From Antrodiella citrinella (Eukaryota; Basidiomycota; Agaricomycetes; Polyporales; Steccherinaceae): DNA of 64,000 nt. Numbering within the stretch: the first letter of the stretch is position 1; each line of letters starts with the position of its first letter. Made by a program: the position numbers and the translations under genes. Under the pieces are notes generated by a model that was given only the letters and a program-made list of their open reading frames with translations, did no database searches and was not told where the DNA came from. Below are positions 47,093-60,013 of the stretch, in pieces. Location: NCBI GenBank assembly GCA_004802725.1, contig SGPM01000004.1, forward strand, positions 248,001 through 312,000, given 5' to 3'.

Positions 47093-49417
47093 ATGCCGAT
47101 TGCTTTTCTACGCTACGCGCGTAACATTCGTATAAACCCTACTCGAATTCGAACGGTTCAGACACAAGCGCGCTACGACTACCATGAAGATGACCATAAT
47201 GACGAGCATCGGTACAACCCCATACCTGCGGGTCTTGCCACACCGAAACAGGTGCAGCATCACATCTTGCGGGGGGATATAATCATTGACAGGGATTTGT
47301 GTCTAGTTGGCTCGATTTCTCGATGAATATGTTGTAGGGCAGGACAATGCGAAGAAAGTGCTTTCGGTGGCGTAAGTCGGTCGCTTTGGCTAGTCGAGGT
47401 CCTATCTGGAACATATTATCAGGGTATTCAACCACTATAATCGAGTACGTGCAAATGTGTCTGCAATGCAGGAGGAGGAGGAGTCATGGGAGGAACCTCA
47501 GGAGAGCCGTATGTATCAATCTATGTGGCGTGGGGTTGCACTGAAGCTCTACGGTTCATCATTAGGACAGCTGGGGGTGTCACCTGCAAGAGTACATCCG
47601 CACCCATATCGTGTAACCTTGCCACCACCCTTGCATTCCAAACATACGTTTCCTTTATTCGAGAAGAGTAATGTTTTGGTTCTGTACGTGTAATTCTTGT
47701 CGTTGCGCGAGTGCACTTGCCTACTGAACTGTACTCATGTTATGACATCATGATTATAGCGGTCCTACTGGCTCAGGTCAGTAGATTTTCACCAGCCAGG
47801 TCTCGATGCTGAGACATCACATAGGCAAGACGTTACTCGCACGAACACTGGCGAAGGTGCTCGATGTACCTTTTTCTGTGAGCGACGCCACATCATTCAC
47901 ACAGGTATATCACTTCTTTCTCTAGTTGAGCTTGAGTGACAATGATTCCTTAGGCAGGATGTTAGTTCGTTAGCCACCAAGTGCTGCGTGCGTGCATTTG
48001 CTGATATATATGTTATAGACATTGGTGATGATGTTGAGATGTGCATACAACGGCTCGTAAGCGACTTTGACTTAACAGTTGAAAAGATATTGACGTGAAC
48101 GACGCGGTGATTCTAGCTGCAAGCCTCTAATTGGGACCCTTATCGTGCGAGGTAGGTTTCTCACGTCTATTCTGGTTCAATAAAAAGTAGCTGATCAACA
48201 TTCGCAGTGTCGGCATCGTCTATATCGACGAAATCGACAAGATTGCTCGTAAATCTGGACATGGCGGTATGGAAGGATCTCGTGACGTCGGCGGCGAAGG
48301 CGTACAACAAGCACTTCTTCGGATGATGGAAGGCTCCATAGTCACTGTGCAGTCTAAAGGCGGAGCCGAAGCACCACCTGTTGGTGGAGAAGGTCGCTCA
48401 AGATCAGGCCAGCGGGGACCAAATGCTAGCGGACGTAGGTGTTATATATATGTGTGTTCCATTGCGTAAATGCCTCATATCCTGCTAACTAGCACGACAC
48501 GAATCGTACTCCATCGATACCACCAACATACTGTTCGTATTGAGCGGTGCTTTTGTGGGCCTTGATACGCTAGTCAAACGAAGGGTTGCGAAAGGAGTGA
48601 GTCTCAAGTCGCCTTCCGCCCTCACTGTTTCGTGACGCTGACGAAGAGATCAGTCCATTGGTTTCACAGCGAACCTTGGCAAACAATCGGAAGAAGACTC
48701 GACGGGCTTCATGCCGTTCTTCACTTCCAACAGACGGAATATCCCCAACGTTCTTGATCTTGCAGAGCCCGCAGGTACGCGCTGGAACTTTCCACGTGGA
48801 CCCCTACTCAAAAGTCCGCAGACTTGGTCAAGTACGGCTTCATACCTGAATTCATATCACGTTTGCCTTCCCTGGCCACTCTATCACCTCTAACGCCCCA
48901 TGATTTGCGTCGGGTGTTGACTGATGTCAGAGGATCACTAATTTCACAGTATACGGCACTGTTTGGATATTCGGGCGTCGAGATTAGGTTCACAAGTAGT
49001 GCATTGGACGAGATATGTTTGAAGGCTGCTGAGAGAGGTGGGGGCGCCAGAGGGCTCAGAGGGATCATGGCAAGTGACCATACATGATGCAGCTTGCTCG
49101 GTTACTGACCTTTGAGCAGGAGACCATGCTTTTGAATCCAATGTACGAGGTTCCGTAAGTTCATTTAGTATTCTTATTCTATTCATCAGGCTGATTTATT
49201 TGAAAAACAGTGGATCCGTGCGTAACCTTTTTCATGGAAATCCGCGGAATCCATCGCTGATTGTGTATACTAGACCACTCGACATGTGCTTATAACCGAC
49301 GCTGTCGTGAGAGGCGAGGGCCCGCCATTGTACTGGTCAAAAGGACACGCTCCGGAGTTTTTGGCTGCATGGGCTGCGGAAGAGGAGAGATGTCCGTCCA
49401 ACCTTACCAAGACATGA
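47093..49417 (+). CDS. Mitochondrial ClpX-type AAA+ unfoldase (Mcx1-like)
   Basis: Matrix ATP-driven unfoldase. The start at 47093 gives '[20 protein letters not shown]', a typical mitochondrial presequence. '[20 protein letters not shown]' leads the AAA+ module; Walker A 'GPTGSGKT' is split by an intron inside the Gly codon; '[20 protein letters not shown]' and Walker B '[19 protein letters not shown]' follow, with '[20 protein letters not shown]' after. The C-terminal part has '[20 protein letters not shown]', '[11 protein letters not shown]' (sensor 2) and '[12 protein letters not shown]'. No N-terminal zinc finger is seen, as usual for fungal Mcx1. About twelve short exons; the last ends 'CPSNLTKT'. 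Divergent from cactin with 173 bp between starts. Confidence 0.92.
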
Positions 49418-49702
49418 AGCATTCATCGCCACTCATCCTCACATGTATACATTAACTACATCGACACCGAGGTCTAGGAGATCATGTTGTATTTTACCGC
49501 AATTATCAGGATTTATGAGGGTGCAATGTTCACACTACGACACTTCCCGAGGTTCTACCACTTGAATTCGACTATGCGCAGGGCTATCTGCCGAGTCGAG
49601 ACTCGAAAGGGTATACACGGAATGCACGTCAGCTCAAATGCAATATCAGCACAGAAGGGTACAATTAGTCTCTGGTGTGTACAAGGTTTGTACAAGGTTT
49701 GT

Positions 49703-50620
49703 TTACTCTGCTGCCTCCGCCTCTTCCGTCGCCTCTTCCGTCTTGGGCTCCTCTGCGGCGGGCGCGTCCTCCTTCACCTCAGATGCAGCAGGCTCGGTGG
49801 TAGTCTCATCAGTCTCCTCCTTCTTTACCTCAACCTCCTCGGCGCTGCTTGAGAGACCAGTGTTGATCAGTCGGGCCTTCTCGAACTCCTGCTTGAATTG
49901 ACCGGCGTCTGAAACGTTGATTGGTTAGCAACGCGCTATAACCAGAAAATCGGAGAGTGCACTCACTCTCAGCATTGGCAAAACGGATAGCGAGAGTCTC
50001 GGCGGTGGGAGGGGTTTCAGAGTAATCGGCAGTAACTTTGTATACCCAACTTCTGTCCGAGCCGATATTGGGTTGCAATTTGATATCAGCGGAGACTGGT
50101 TGGATGCGATGATAAATCAATACTTCAAGACGTGTTCCAATGAAGAAGAGAACGCACTGGCATGGTTTGCACAGACTTTCAATGTCTTATCACGTCTCAT
50201 CACCAGTCGGACCTTCTTGGTCTCCTTGTGCTGAAGCAGACGGACGTCCCCCGTTCCTCGCTCCTTCCACTCAGAAGAATCAGAGACAAATCGGAAGAGT
50301 TTTGCGCGCCTTGAGAACAAGGTAGGAGAAACAATGCTCATAAGTTTGAGATCTTAAGACCTGAGAGGCACACTTACATCTTGAAGAGGACTTCTTCGTT
50401 CTCTTCGTGAGTCTTTGTTTCCACCTGCTCTGTGAGCTTGATGACAGGCTCAAATTGAGGGTCATTCTCCTCATCCTGCTACATAAATTACAAGTATCAG
50501 CTCAGGGTAGCTGCAGGAGGACCGCGTCGCGAAGCAAGTATCGATGAGGCTTGCCCATGTTAGATCGACGACGGGTTTTGAAGACCTACACGGGGTGCGA
50601 GAGCGTCGCTATCGGCCATT
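49703..50620 (-). CDS. Ran-specific GTPase-binding protein 1 (RanBP1/Yrb1)
   Basis: Small soluble protein that helps release cargo from exportin and importin complexes by promoting RanGTP hydrolysis. Exons read '[10 protein letters not shown]', '[20 protein letters not shown]', '[13 protein letters not shown]', 'RAKLFRF', '[20 protein letters not shown]', '[17 protein letters not shown]', '[17 protein letters not shown]' and '[12 protein letters not shown]', the complete Ran-binding (PH-like) domain including the Trp-Lys-Glu-Arg-Gly loop. The tail is Glu/Ala/Thr rich and acidic, ending 'TEEAEAAE'. Five exons. Head to head with the p24 gene (255 bp). Confidence 0.93.
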
Positions 50621-50875
50621 ATGTTGTATGTGGTGTCGTAAAGGGTGCTTGGAACAGAGAGATGTGAGATGAAAGAGCAGAGGGCAAGAGTAGAAAGACC
50701 CAAAACTGTTGCGCGCCCCGCCAAATCTGGATCTGATCAGCGAGGGGACCCCGAACGTCCAATCATGGAACTGTCCGGGGGTCTCGTGTACCAGCGTCGT
50801 CCTGGTTCAGAATCATAGCAGCAGCACAGCCAAAGGTTTTGGTTTCTTCATTATCCAAACTCCTTCAACGACGCC

Positions 50876-51757
50876 ATGGCACGAATATATACCCACACAC
50901 TTCTTACTCTATGCCTCTCGCTATTTTGTCTACTGGTCCAGGGACACATGATCGATGTTCCAGCCTCAAAGAAAGAGTGCTTCTTCGAGGACCTCCACGT
51001 CAATGACAAGGTACACGTTTTCCTGACTCAAGTCACTAAAACCAGCCATGAATATTGGTCCTGAATACAGATGACTGTCACGTATCAAGTAGGAGGTGGT
51101 GGACATCTGGACATAGATTTCTGGGTACGTCACATTACGAAGCTTGGCGGTAGAATTTCGCTCATTCCGGTGCAGCTCACGGGTCCGAATGGGCTTGCCA
51201 TGGGCAAGCACATAAAACAATCTACGGGCTCCATCTCTATCACTGCTGAGCAGGATGGTCGTCATGAGTTCTGCTTCTCCAACCAGATGAGCACGGTGGT
51301 GGACAAGATTGTCAGGTACGTGTTCATACCAGGCTATCATCAATATCGCTTAGTTCAGTCTTCATGAATGTGCTAGTTTCAATGTCCATGGGGTGATTTA
51401 TGTGGATGACGATGGTACGAAAACCTGCCAATTATCTTGTTGTAAGAACCAACACTAACGCTATCATAGATACGGTTGCCCCCATCGAACGCGAAATTCG
51501 GTCGCTTGCCACCGGTCTCACTGCGGTCAAGGATGAGCAGGAATATATTGTCGTTCGAGAGCGCACACATCGCAACACTGCTGAATCCACAAATGCTAGG
51601 GTGAAATGGTGGTCTGTATTCCAAGGCGTGGTGTTATTGGCGGTCGTTGGTTGGCAAGTTTATTATCTCAAGGTGCGCCTTTCCATGTTCCTATCAATGC
51701 GTGTATTTGTCTTGACATCTGTTTCAGTCCTTCTTCGAGGTCAAGCGTGCATTTTAG
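50876..51757 (+). CDS. p24-family cargo receptor, Emp24 type
   Basis: Type I membrane protein of COPII/COPI vesicles shuttling between ER and Golgi. The start at 50876 opens a signal peptide 'THTLLTLCLSLFCLLVQGHM'; the GOLD domain gives 'IDVPASKKECFFEDLHVNDK', 'MTVTYQVGGGGHLDIDFW', 'HEFCFSNQMSTVVDK' with its paired cysteines, and 'NVHGVIYVDDD'. A coiled coil ('IEREIRSLATGLTAVKDEQE') and membrane helix ('WWSVFQGVVLLAVVGWQVYY') precede the cytosolic tail 'LKSFFEVKRAF', which has the di-Phe exit signal and basic residues. Five exons. The tail and first motif favour the beta (Emp24) branch. Confidence 0.92.
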
Positions 51758-52066
51758 TAATGAGGCTTCTCCTATAATACACCTCATTTATCATCGTGAG
51801 ACGAATGTTGACCCGACCAGAGTGACTGTTGTCATTGGTCCTCGTTTCATGACACGCACACATGATCAAAGGCAAAAGCATGAATATCAAAACTATACAG
51901 GAATGCGTGGCTATCATATTCAAGTGAAACGAACAGGGTATAACGAAGTGTTCACAACAATACTAATACGGTTGACATAGGAAAACAATTGAGATCGACG
52001 AGGCACACATAGTCATTACGGTGTTCATGAAGAAAAAACATGCAGGAGGTCAAACATCTACTATCT
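51758..52066. other. Convergent 3' gap, nothing seen
   Basis: About 310 bp between the p24 stop and the kinesin stop, probably two overlapping 3' UTRs. AT-richer than its flanks. No coding frame of note. Confidence 0.4.
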
Positions 52067-55000
52067 TCAGCGCCATGTCGGCTTCAGACCTCCTCCAAGC
52101 GCAGAACCGCTTCGACTAAAGCTAATGTCTCCAACGCTGACGTTCGAAAGGTCGGGCCCCTTGAGCTTCAGCATACTACCCGCCCTGGATGCCTGTGACA
52201 TGGCTAGCAATGACATTCTCTTAGGTCGCTTCGCAGGGGAGGCGGCTACCCTCCTCGGACCGGACGAGCTGCTACTTGTACCACTACCAGAGTGGTAATG
52301 AGGGTCCATGGGAGAGAGTTGTGGAATCATGCTGGAACGTCTCCGTGGTCTGTCTCCGCGAATGGGACCAATCTGGGATCTCCTGCGGCCGCTCTTGCTC
52401 GAGTTAAGTGATCTGGGTGTCTTGCCAGGGCTAGGATGTGTCTTTCGTCGATGCTCCCCGTCTTCGTTGCTGCTCGCAGAATCAGCAGTCGGTGATGAGA
52501 TGCGGTTCATGTTACGATCTCCGAGTGGCGAGAGGCGTTGCGGCGACCCAAAGACCCCCGACTCATCGTCTTCAGCCAAGCTGCTCAAGTTGGAGGCCTT
52601 GGAGCGCGTTTTCAGGAAGCCCGGATTCAAGTGGCTGGCGCGTGCCCTCTTGGATCCTACCCTAGAGTCCTTGCTGGAGTCTCCAGACAATGTGAAGACA
52701 GTCACGGGGTTGTTGAAGCTGATGTTCATGCTGTCCTCCGTCTTCTCGTCCTCCCATTCGCTCTCTGATCCGCCTGGTACAGCTCTTCGGCTGGACGAAG
52801 AGGAAGGGGCTGGAGCAAAGGAAGGGGCTGGAGTAGAGGAAGGGGCTGACGTAGAGGACGATGCGACGTCGGAATCGACGGAGGTGATGGAAATGACAGG
52901 CGTGACCTTCACGCCGCCATCATCTATTTCGCCACAACCAACTTCGTCGCGCCACTGAACGCCTTTCTTCTTTCCTTTGTCTTTGTCCGACACGACACGA
53001 CGGTAGGGGACGGCGTTCGCGATGCTGGAACGCAACGACTTCCTCGGAGTCCCGCGATGCGACTTGCGAAGTGGAGATCCTACGTTCGAACCATAGGAAG
53101 AAGATCTTCGCGAGATCTTCGAGGCTGGCTGCTGAGACGTAACTGGGTTGGAACTGACTCTGCCATGTCCGACTGACAGTGTGCTGGGGTATCCTTTGAA
53201 GGAGTTGATCGCCATGGGAACCTGAGGTGTAGGTCCAAGGTTGTACTGCGCTGTCGAATGTCCGAGGAGGGCTGTGAATGCTTCGTCGTTGCCTTCAGCA
53301 ATGTTCCGCATCGACACCGCCAACGCCTTGGCCGTCCCTTCTAACCCATCTCGACCCTGTTCTGTAGCTGTCTTCAAGATCTGACTAGCCTCAGTCATCA
53401 TGACAGTGCATCTGCCTAGCATTCCAATGAGGCTAACGACAGTCTCTGCTTGACCCTGGACGGCACTTTGCAGAGCGTCCTTCCGCGCATCAGCTTTGAT
53501 TCGCTCCATCTCAGCCTTGCGCCAGCGAGCATCAAGTTTGACATTGTCCACTGTGACGTCGTCCAGCTTGTCTGATCGCCTTTCGCTAACGGCTCGCAGG
53601 GTGGCCTCGAACATCGCGCCAGCGTTGGAGGACCGGTTGAGACGTACATTGAGTGCTGATTGAGCCTTCAACGCCTCTTCCTCCGGTGCGGCTAATGCCT
53701 GCAGGAGTCCGCGCTCTGCTTCCATATCTGGGGAGAGGCCAGACGAAGACGCAGCCAACGCATCCAAGGAGACCAATCTTGCACGGATGACGTTTAGCTT
53801 TGCTTCGGCCACAGAAAGCTTCCCTGCGCAAGCAGCGCCGTCCATGATAGAGGCTTGAGTCTGCTCAGTCTTCGTCTGCATATCAGCCTTCGCCTTTTCC
53901 ACCTCGACTACGGCTTCCCTCCTCTTCCGAGACTCCTTATCCGCCTCAGCATCCTTCTTGCCAGACAGCCTCGCCTTGAGCTCCGCCACCTCGTGGTTGA
54001 GACGCGTGATGGCCTCGACGTACTGCCCGACATGCCGATCCACGTTGACAACATTTCTCGTGACAACTTTGGTCTTGATCTTCGTCGCACGTTCAGCGTA
54101 CACGAGGGTGTTGTGAGTATCGTCGAAATGGATGGTGGTAGGCGCAATACAAACGATCATAACCGTTTTGCAGTTTCCGCCGAGAGAGAACTTGAGCAGA
54201 CGCGTGAGCTTGCTGTTCCTGTATGGTACATGGCGGACTGCTCCGCCGCTCTCGCACAGCGCATTGATACAGTTGCCTAAAGCCAGCAAAGACTTGTTGA
54301 TGTTCGCGCCCTCCACCATACGCTGGCCCATGTTGGAAGTTGCAGCCGCACGCTCGCTTCCCGCGAGATCGATGATGGAAAGTGTAGCCACCGTTCGCTG
54401 CTCCGTGATAGCTGCTGTTCTGGGCGACTGTGTGACATGAACTTGTAGGACAGCGTGCGATCGAGAGGAGGTTTCGTTTGCATGGGTAGGTGACTGCGTC
54501 CTGCGCGAATTGCCCAACAGCACAATCTCTTTGACTTCAGCTGCAGTTTGTGGCCGAGCTTCCACAAGACCAACCACCTTCACTGTCTTGTCTTCGCGGA
54601 TCTGGAGTCCACCTCGAGGGAGATTTGTGCCCGGCTCGGCAAGTAAATCCCGGATCTCCTCGTTGTAGATCTCGAGGAACGTCACGACGACGTTTACATT
54701 GTAGTCCTCTTTTCGGTCCTCTATATCTTGAAAGAGATCTGCCATAGTGAGGTAGATGATGCCGGGGTCAGCGTCCGTACCACTGATCGTGTGCGTCTTG
54801 CCACAACCAGTGGCCTAATACACGTCGCAATGAGGTCAACGCGTGTACTGAGCGTGAAAAGTAACTATGTGACTTACCCCGTACGCGAAGATAGTTGCGT
54901 TGAACCCATCCAACAGGTTCTTCAGCAACGGCTTCGATGTATGCATATACACATCGTGCTGCCTCGCCTCGTGTCCAAACACCCTATCGAAAATGAACCT

Positions 55001-55351
55001 CCTGTCCTTGTACCGCTTCGTCCCCGGTGGCAAGAACCCTCTTTCAACAAACGCCTTCGATGCGTCCTTCTCATCCGGGTCGAACGTCAAGACGCGGTCG
55101 TCAATCACTTGGACGATGTCGCGGACAGAGGATTGGTTGGTGACCTTTCCAGGTGTCGAGAGCGCGCCTTCGCCTCGAATGCCGAATTCGTATGTGGGTT
55201 CTGGGAGCCGGGCTGCTTCCCATGAGGTCGGTGGACGCACGCGCACTGGTAGACAAACGAGAATGAGCAGACAAGTACGAACACGTTGACGCGTCGCATT
55301 CTCAGAATAGAAATACTTACCAGCGACAGTAATAGAGCCAGCAGCAACCAT
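52067..55351 (-). CDS. Kinesin-8 (Kip3/KIF18-type motor)
   Basis: Plus-end-directed motor that shortens microtubules and controls spindle length and nuclear position. The ATG at 55351 starts 'MVAAGSITVA', spliced to 'VRVRPPTSWE'. The motor domain shows 'DRRFIFDRVFG', the P-loop 'ATGCGKTHTISG' split from the upstream 'FNATIFAYG', 'NETSSRSH' (switch I), 'SIIDLAGSERA' (switch II) and 'YRNSKLTRLLKFSLGGNCKT'. The family-8 neck follows: 'NVVNVDRHVGQYVEAI'. Then come coiled coils and a long Ser/Pro/Arg-rich tail with a basic character, ending 'LGGGLKPTWR'. About 1,070 residues in four exons; the last exon is nearly 2.7 kb. Nothing broken. Confidence 0.93.
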
Positions 55352-55805
55352 CTTTCAAAACTCGAGTGTAGCGTGCGTAGCAACGTGAATGTAACCGCGT
55401 TCTTCTCTTCTTTCCCAACGGGTTGTGGGGTGTATCGCAATGGAGAATGTCTGGAACTATGTGTGGAGATAATAGATGTCTGTCGTGTTCAACGGAACGA
55501 AGTCGTCTGCCCTCAGGCGAGTGAGTGCAGGTGATGAACCAAAGTTGAAGAGAACTCGAACATCTTTCCCGGCACGCGTCGCATCCCAACCGCGTCACGG
55601 GATCGCGCCTCGTGTCAGACGCCTTATAAGCGCCAATCTCTCATTGGTCGAGACCACTATGCAGGAGGACACAATGGGGTACAGTAAGTACAACCAATTA
55701 CTTGGATTGAGCGGATATCTCGAGACGAATAAATACTGGTACTACATGAGGTATACAAATATGGATAGCGACAAATATGGATAGCGTCATGAGCAATGCA
55801 AATCG

Positions 55806-57135
55806 CTAGGGACGTTTACAACCTCCAGGAAGAAGGAAGCTGAACTTGTTCGCATTTTCGAGCAAATATCGTGGCAGACCAACAGCCGACTTGAGTCTAT
55901 CACAATACAAGTAAGCAGACGCGCCACTGGAGAAGAGCATAGGGACGTACGGTGTGAGGCTCATTTGTGAGAATAAATCTTTGTACTGTAAATAAAATCC
56001 CCCAGTGAGTTTGCGTACGAACCGAAAATACAAAACGACTGACGCTGTAGGCCTCCGGCAACATCCCAAATATATCCTTCCCCGTACAGACTACGTCCTG
56101 TATCCTGCTAGGATCTAACAAATTGATGCGTCCACCAATACGATCCGAGTGCGAGAAACCCTTCATCTTGACCGCATATTCTTTGATAGTGCGGAAACAA
56201 TAGCTGCAATGCCATCCCGAATCCGCGAGTATGCGTTCGCCAGATTTTGAATGACGGTAGAAAGACGTTTTGGGATCCCATAACATGATACTGGCGCGCC
56301 AGCTGGATAGACCCAGGTACCATTCGAAGCTAAGGGGCTGGTCAGCACCAGCATGCCGCGGAGACGGAGAGATGAACCAGCGGACCTGTATAAATAATTT
56401 CTGAACTGCAGATGTATGCTCTTGCCAAAGTCACACTCCTTGAGAAGGGCGACGGTGTGTCGGGCAGGGATCTCATCGAGGTCTGCCATAATGACAAGGG
56501 TTTGTGTTTGTGGGGAGAAACGAAACACGCTCTCTCGAATCAAGTCGGACATCGCGTCCCTCGTACGACGTTCGACGTCCCATGCTGTTTCCCCGCTTTT
56601 CAAGGGATATCCAGGCAAGCTGACATTTCGATGCGCATTCAGGTCGTCGAGAGGGAATGGGATGAAAGAGCAAGACGCACAATCGGTATACAATCCTGTC
56701 TGCAAACTTCCCAAACCGTTCTTTGTTGTTTGCGAAGTAGGTCTCCTTCTCCAGTCCAGTGAAGGTCGCGTTCGACTCGATGATCAAGAAGAAATCCACA
56801 ACCTCTTCCAACTCGTTCATCCGGACCTCCAACAGATCCAGCTCGCTGCTCATCATCACCGCGTCCAAGACCTTCAACTCCGTGTCGGGAGCAACATTCC
56901 GTGCAGACCAGCCATGCAGCTGGCACACGTACTCAGCATCCGAGGTAATGTGAAACCCATCGGCGTAGTAATGCGGGACGACGTCGCTGGGTGCGTCGTC
57001 CGAGTCCCACAGCGGTCGAGTTGCGTATGAGAGAGTATTCCGAATCTGGTACTGGTTCTGCACGGCGTATGTCAGCAATCCAATGCAGACCAAGACGGCA
57101 AGAAAGAGAGCAAGAAGTCGAGAGGGCCGTCGCAT
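55806..57135 (-). CDS. GT17-family N-acetylglucosaminyltransferase
   Basis: Type II Golgi enzyme of the family that in animals adds bisecting GlcNAc to N-glycans. The first true ATG (57135) gives '[20 protein letters not shown]', a basic cytosolic stub plus anchor helix. The family core is strong: '[20 protein letters not shown]', '[19 protein letters not shown]', 'FANNKERF', the acidic catalytic-site motif '[19 protein letters not shown]', '[11 protein letters not shown]', '[20 protein letters not shown]', '[11 protein letters not shown]' and '[20 protein letters not shown]'. The C-terminus is '[20 protein letters not shown]'. At least four exons. Fungal members have no proven acceptor. Confidence 0.9.
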
Positions 57136-57356
57136 CTCCCGGCAGTGGTGGTGGTAATCGTCATAACGGTTTCTGTAGGCTGCACTACACCCATGTCGCG
57201 GCACTGCATCATGCCATCAGCGAGCAGCGTCAAACAGGGATATTCGATCGCCAAGCCGCCCATATCCTCCAAGCGCCCAATCGGACTCTTGGAGCCAGTC
57301 TCTGACCTCTTTCCAAATTCCACTACACCGTAGCGCAGGTTTACGGATACACAGAC

Positions 57357-58608
57357 ATGTCTTTCGCAGATACACTAACAATTACTGCACCAGCAGACTT
57401 TCACGTTCACCTTCGCCAGGGTGCGTTGTCTGAGTTGGTGACCGGCCATGTAAGGCTTGGCGGTTTTACTTTGGCGTACGTTATGGTAGGTTCGTCTTCG
57501 CACCCAAGATATCGTCATAAGAATGCTGAGAAACATGGGCAATATTTCAGCCAAATCTTACGCCCCCAATCAAAAATACGGAAGAGGCTCTGTTGTACAA
57601 GGCGCAACTGCAAGCCATAGATCCCGTCGTCGAATATCTGATGACGCTGTACCTGTCTCCCGAACTGACTCCGAACGAAATACGGAAAGCTAAACGAGCA
57701 GGGATAGTAGGTTAGACCGCATCCTGGAAACTGGGCATCTCAAGTTGCTCAACTACCGGCATGTACAGGTGTAAAATCTTATCCAAGAGGCGTCACCACC
57801 AATTCAGATGGCGGCATCGAATCTTATGAGGCCTACTATCCCATCTTTCGAGCTATGGAAGAAGAGGACATGGTTCTGAACCTGCATGGCGAGATACCAT
57901 CCGCGCCTTCCGATCCCACATCCAATATCTGCGTCCTCAACGCGGAACCCTCCTTCCTGCCACATCTTATCAAATTGCACGCCGCCTTCCCCAAACTCCG
58001 AATCGTACTGGAACACGCAACGACGCGCGCCGCAGTGGAATGCGTGAAGAATCTCGGGGACACCGTGGCGTGCACGATCACCGCCCATCACCTGGCTCTG
58101 ACCGTGGACGACTGGGCCGGTCAGTCCTGGCACTTTTGCAAACCGGTCGCCAAGTTCCCGGACGACAGGCAAGCGTTGAGAGAAGTTGTCAAAGAAGGTA
58201 TACGTCTAGCCATATAATCACTGCGCGATCTGACTGACGCGTGATCAACGGTATTTAGGTCATCATAGATTCTTCTTGGGCTCCGACTCCGCACCGCACC
58301 CGCCGACGAAGAAGGCGACAGCCACGCCCTCACAGCCGTGCGCCGCGGGCGTGTACACTTCCCCTATCCTCCTGCCACTTGTCGCACATTTGTTGGAATC
58401 ATTTGGGTCATTGGACAAGCTAGAAGGCTTCGTCAGCGGCAATGGGAGAGCTTTCTATCAGAGACCAGCTAAGGCTGCTGCACAAAAGACGGTCCTCCGG
58501 CGGGTCGGCGGCAAGAAGGTAGATGCGAAGTGGGCGAAAGGGGACGAAGAGGTGGTACCTTTCTGGGCAGAGAAAGAGATTGGGTGGGAGATTGTACCAG
58601 AGGCGTAA
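57357..58608 (+). CDS. URA4: Dihydroorotase
   Basis: Zinc enzyme closing carbamoyl aspartate to dihydroorotate in pyrimidine synthesis, the single-function class. The start at 57357 gives 'MSFADTLTITAPADFHVHLR' with the metal-binding His-x-His. Then 'PNISPPIKNTEEALLYKAQL', 'GVKSYPRGVTTNSDGG' with the carboxylated lysine, 'MVLNLHGE', 'LRIVLEHATTRAAVE', 'ACTITAHHLALTVDDW' and 'RFFLGSDSAPHPP' with the catalytic Asp. The C-terminus is 'EEVVPFWAEKEIGWEIVPEA'. Four exons with introns near 57,480-57,550, 57,715-57,770 and 58,198-58,258. All metal ligands of the family are present. Confidence 0.95.
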
Positions 58609-58628
58609 AGCTGCCAACGGCGCTATGA

Positions 58629-59905
58629 TCAGCATCGATTAGAAAAGATGAAGCAAGCCGCGTGTCCAATGTATGATATACCCAGTTGTATACGTAGGAA
58701 ATGAGGCAGAACGCCTGCGTTGTTGAGACGGGCATCAGACTCGAGGAGATTAAGAGAATGACCGCCATGCAAACGCCTCAGAAGACTGCGACTGCGTGAC
58801 TCAGAAGATAGAGATTTGATGCGTGCTGCAGATGCCGACTGCGACCGTTTTCTGTCGTCGGATGCTTGATGAAAGATGGCTCACCATCGCTCTCACAAAG
58901 GGCGGAGCACCCATTGGTCGCGTTTCCCGAATGAGGTATCGGTGATTTGGTCGATGTGCTCGCAATCGTTCCCCGAGACGACCGCGCTTCGCCGAATAGA
59001 CATATATCGTGTAGACTCGGAGCTACTGGAACAAGACTCTAGTTCGACCATCGAATGCACCGTTCGCGTACTTGGGCTGGAACGTCCTGCGTAGCGCGAG
59101 ATCCAAGAGGAAACTTGATGTCTGCGTCTAGATCCTTGAGCCGACGAAGATTTCCCCCAGACGATTGTGAGCAGCAAACAAGCGGGAGGCAGAGACGACG
59201 TTCGCCACAGACTTGGGTCACGGGGTGAAGAAGTTGCGGCTGAGCGTCTCCAGACGAGGTCTGGTACGGAAGACGAGGCAAGATTGATACAAGAGTTGTT
59301 GGATCTTCTCTTTGTGGGGATCGACATGCCATAGTAGCCGCCACTGATAGCTGCACGGACAGATAACGTGACCGAGAAGATGGCAAGGGTGTGTCGATCG
59401 CCGGCCTTAAGCAGACGCCACAATGTAGAGTTTGGGCGCGATGGCCCGCGAAATGAGCTGGCGGGAGACGAAACTGGTTTCATGGAAACTGTTGCAACCA
59501 GTGTGCAGACTCGGACAGAGCTAGGAATGGAAGGAGACTGGACTGATACGCGAGATTGAGGAAAGGATCTGGCGAACCTGAACAGAGGTTGGGAAACAAC
59601 GGTGCCGGAAGTACTCGGGCGATCCATGGACTGACCCGTTCAGATAGATTTGACGTTGGCATGGGACACTGTCTGAGTCTAGAAGTGGGCGTTGAGTGGC
59701 AGCCTCGCTTGTGCGTCCAACATACCTGTTCCCTTGTGTTGTGTGGGCAGCCTGCAATGTCGTGAGCTGGAGTGTATGTTGCCCGACTCTGGAATACTGC
59801 AGCACACAAAGAGGACCAGGGTACCTTGGCAAGAACAGCGATCGATCGAGAGCGTAGTGCACGTGGCGTAAAGCTTATGATCGCAACCACGTGGTATGGC
59901 CTCAT
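58629..59905 (-). CDS. Unidentified spliced gene
   Basis: A minus-strand gene fits the gap between dihydroorotase and the RING-LON gene, but I do not recognise it. The likely start is 'MRPYHVVAIISFTPRAL' (ATG 59905), a basic, mitochondrial-like leader followed by a GTACCC donor. Convincing inner pieces are 'LLWHVDPHKEKIQQLLYQS' with 'CLVFRTRPRLETLSRNFF', and 'VANVVSASRLFAAHNRLGE'. A plausible last exon reads 'LSSESRSRSLLRRLHGG' and 'NAGVLPHFLRIQLGISYIGH', with stop at 58629-58631. Frames around 58,950-59,050 allow two splicing solutions, so the exact protein is unsettled. A 240-codon Ser-rich frame on the same strand competes with this model. Confidence 0.4.
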
Positions 59906-60013
59906 CGACAAGTAGGAGGGCGCCTATAGTAATGTTTGAATTTGGCGAGGACGGGGAGACAAGCAAGACCGACGGGACAGCTTCAGACGACGCTGCGTGG
60001 GACTGACCGCGGC

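Noticed and set aside
58893..59627. 244-codon Ser-rich minus-strand frame as a single-exon gene
   Set aside because: Another frame on the same strand gives more protein-like pieces bordered by splice signals; kept only as a competing model.
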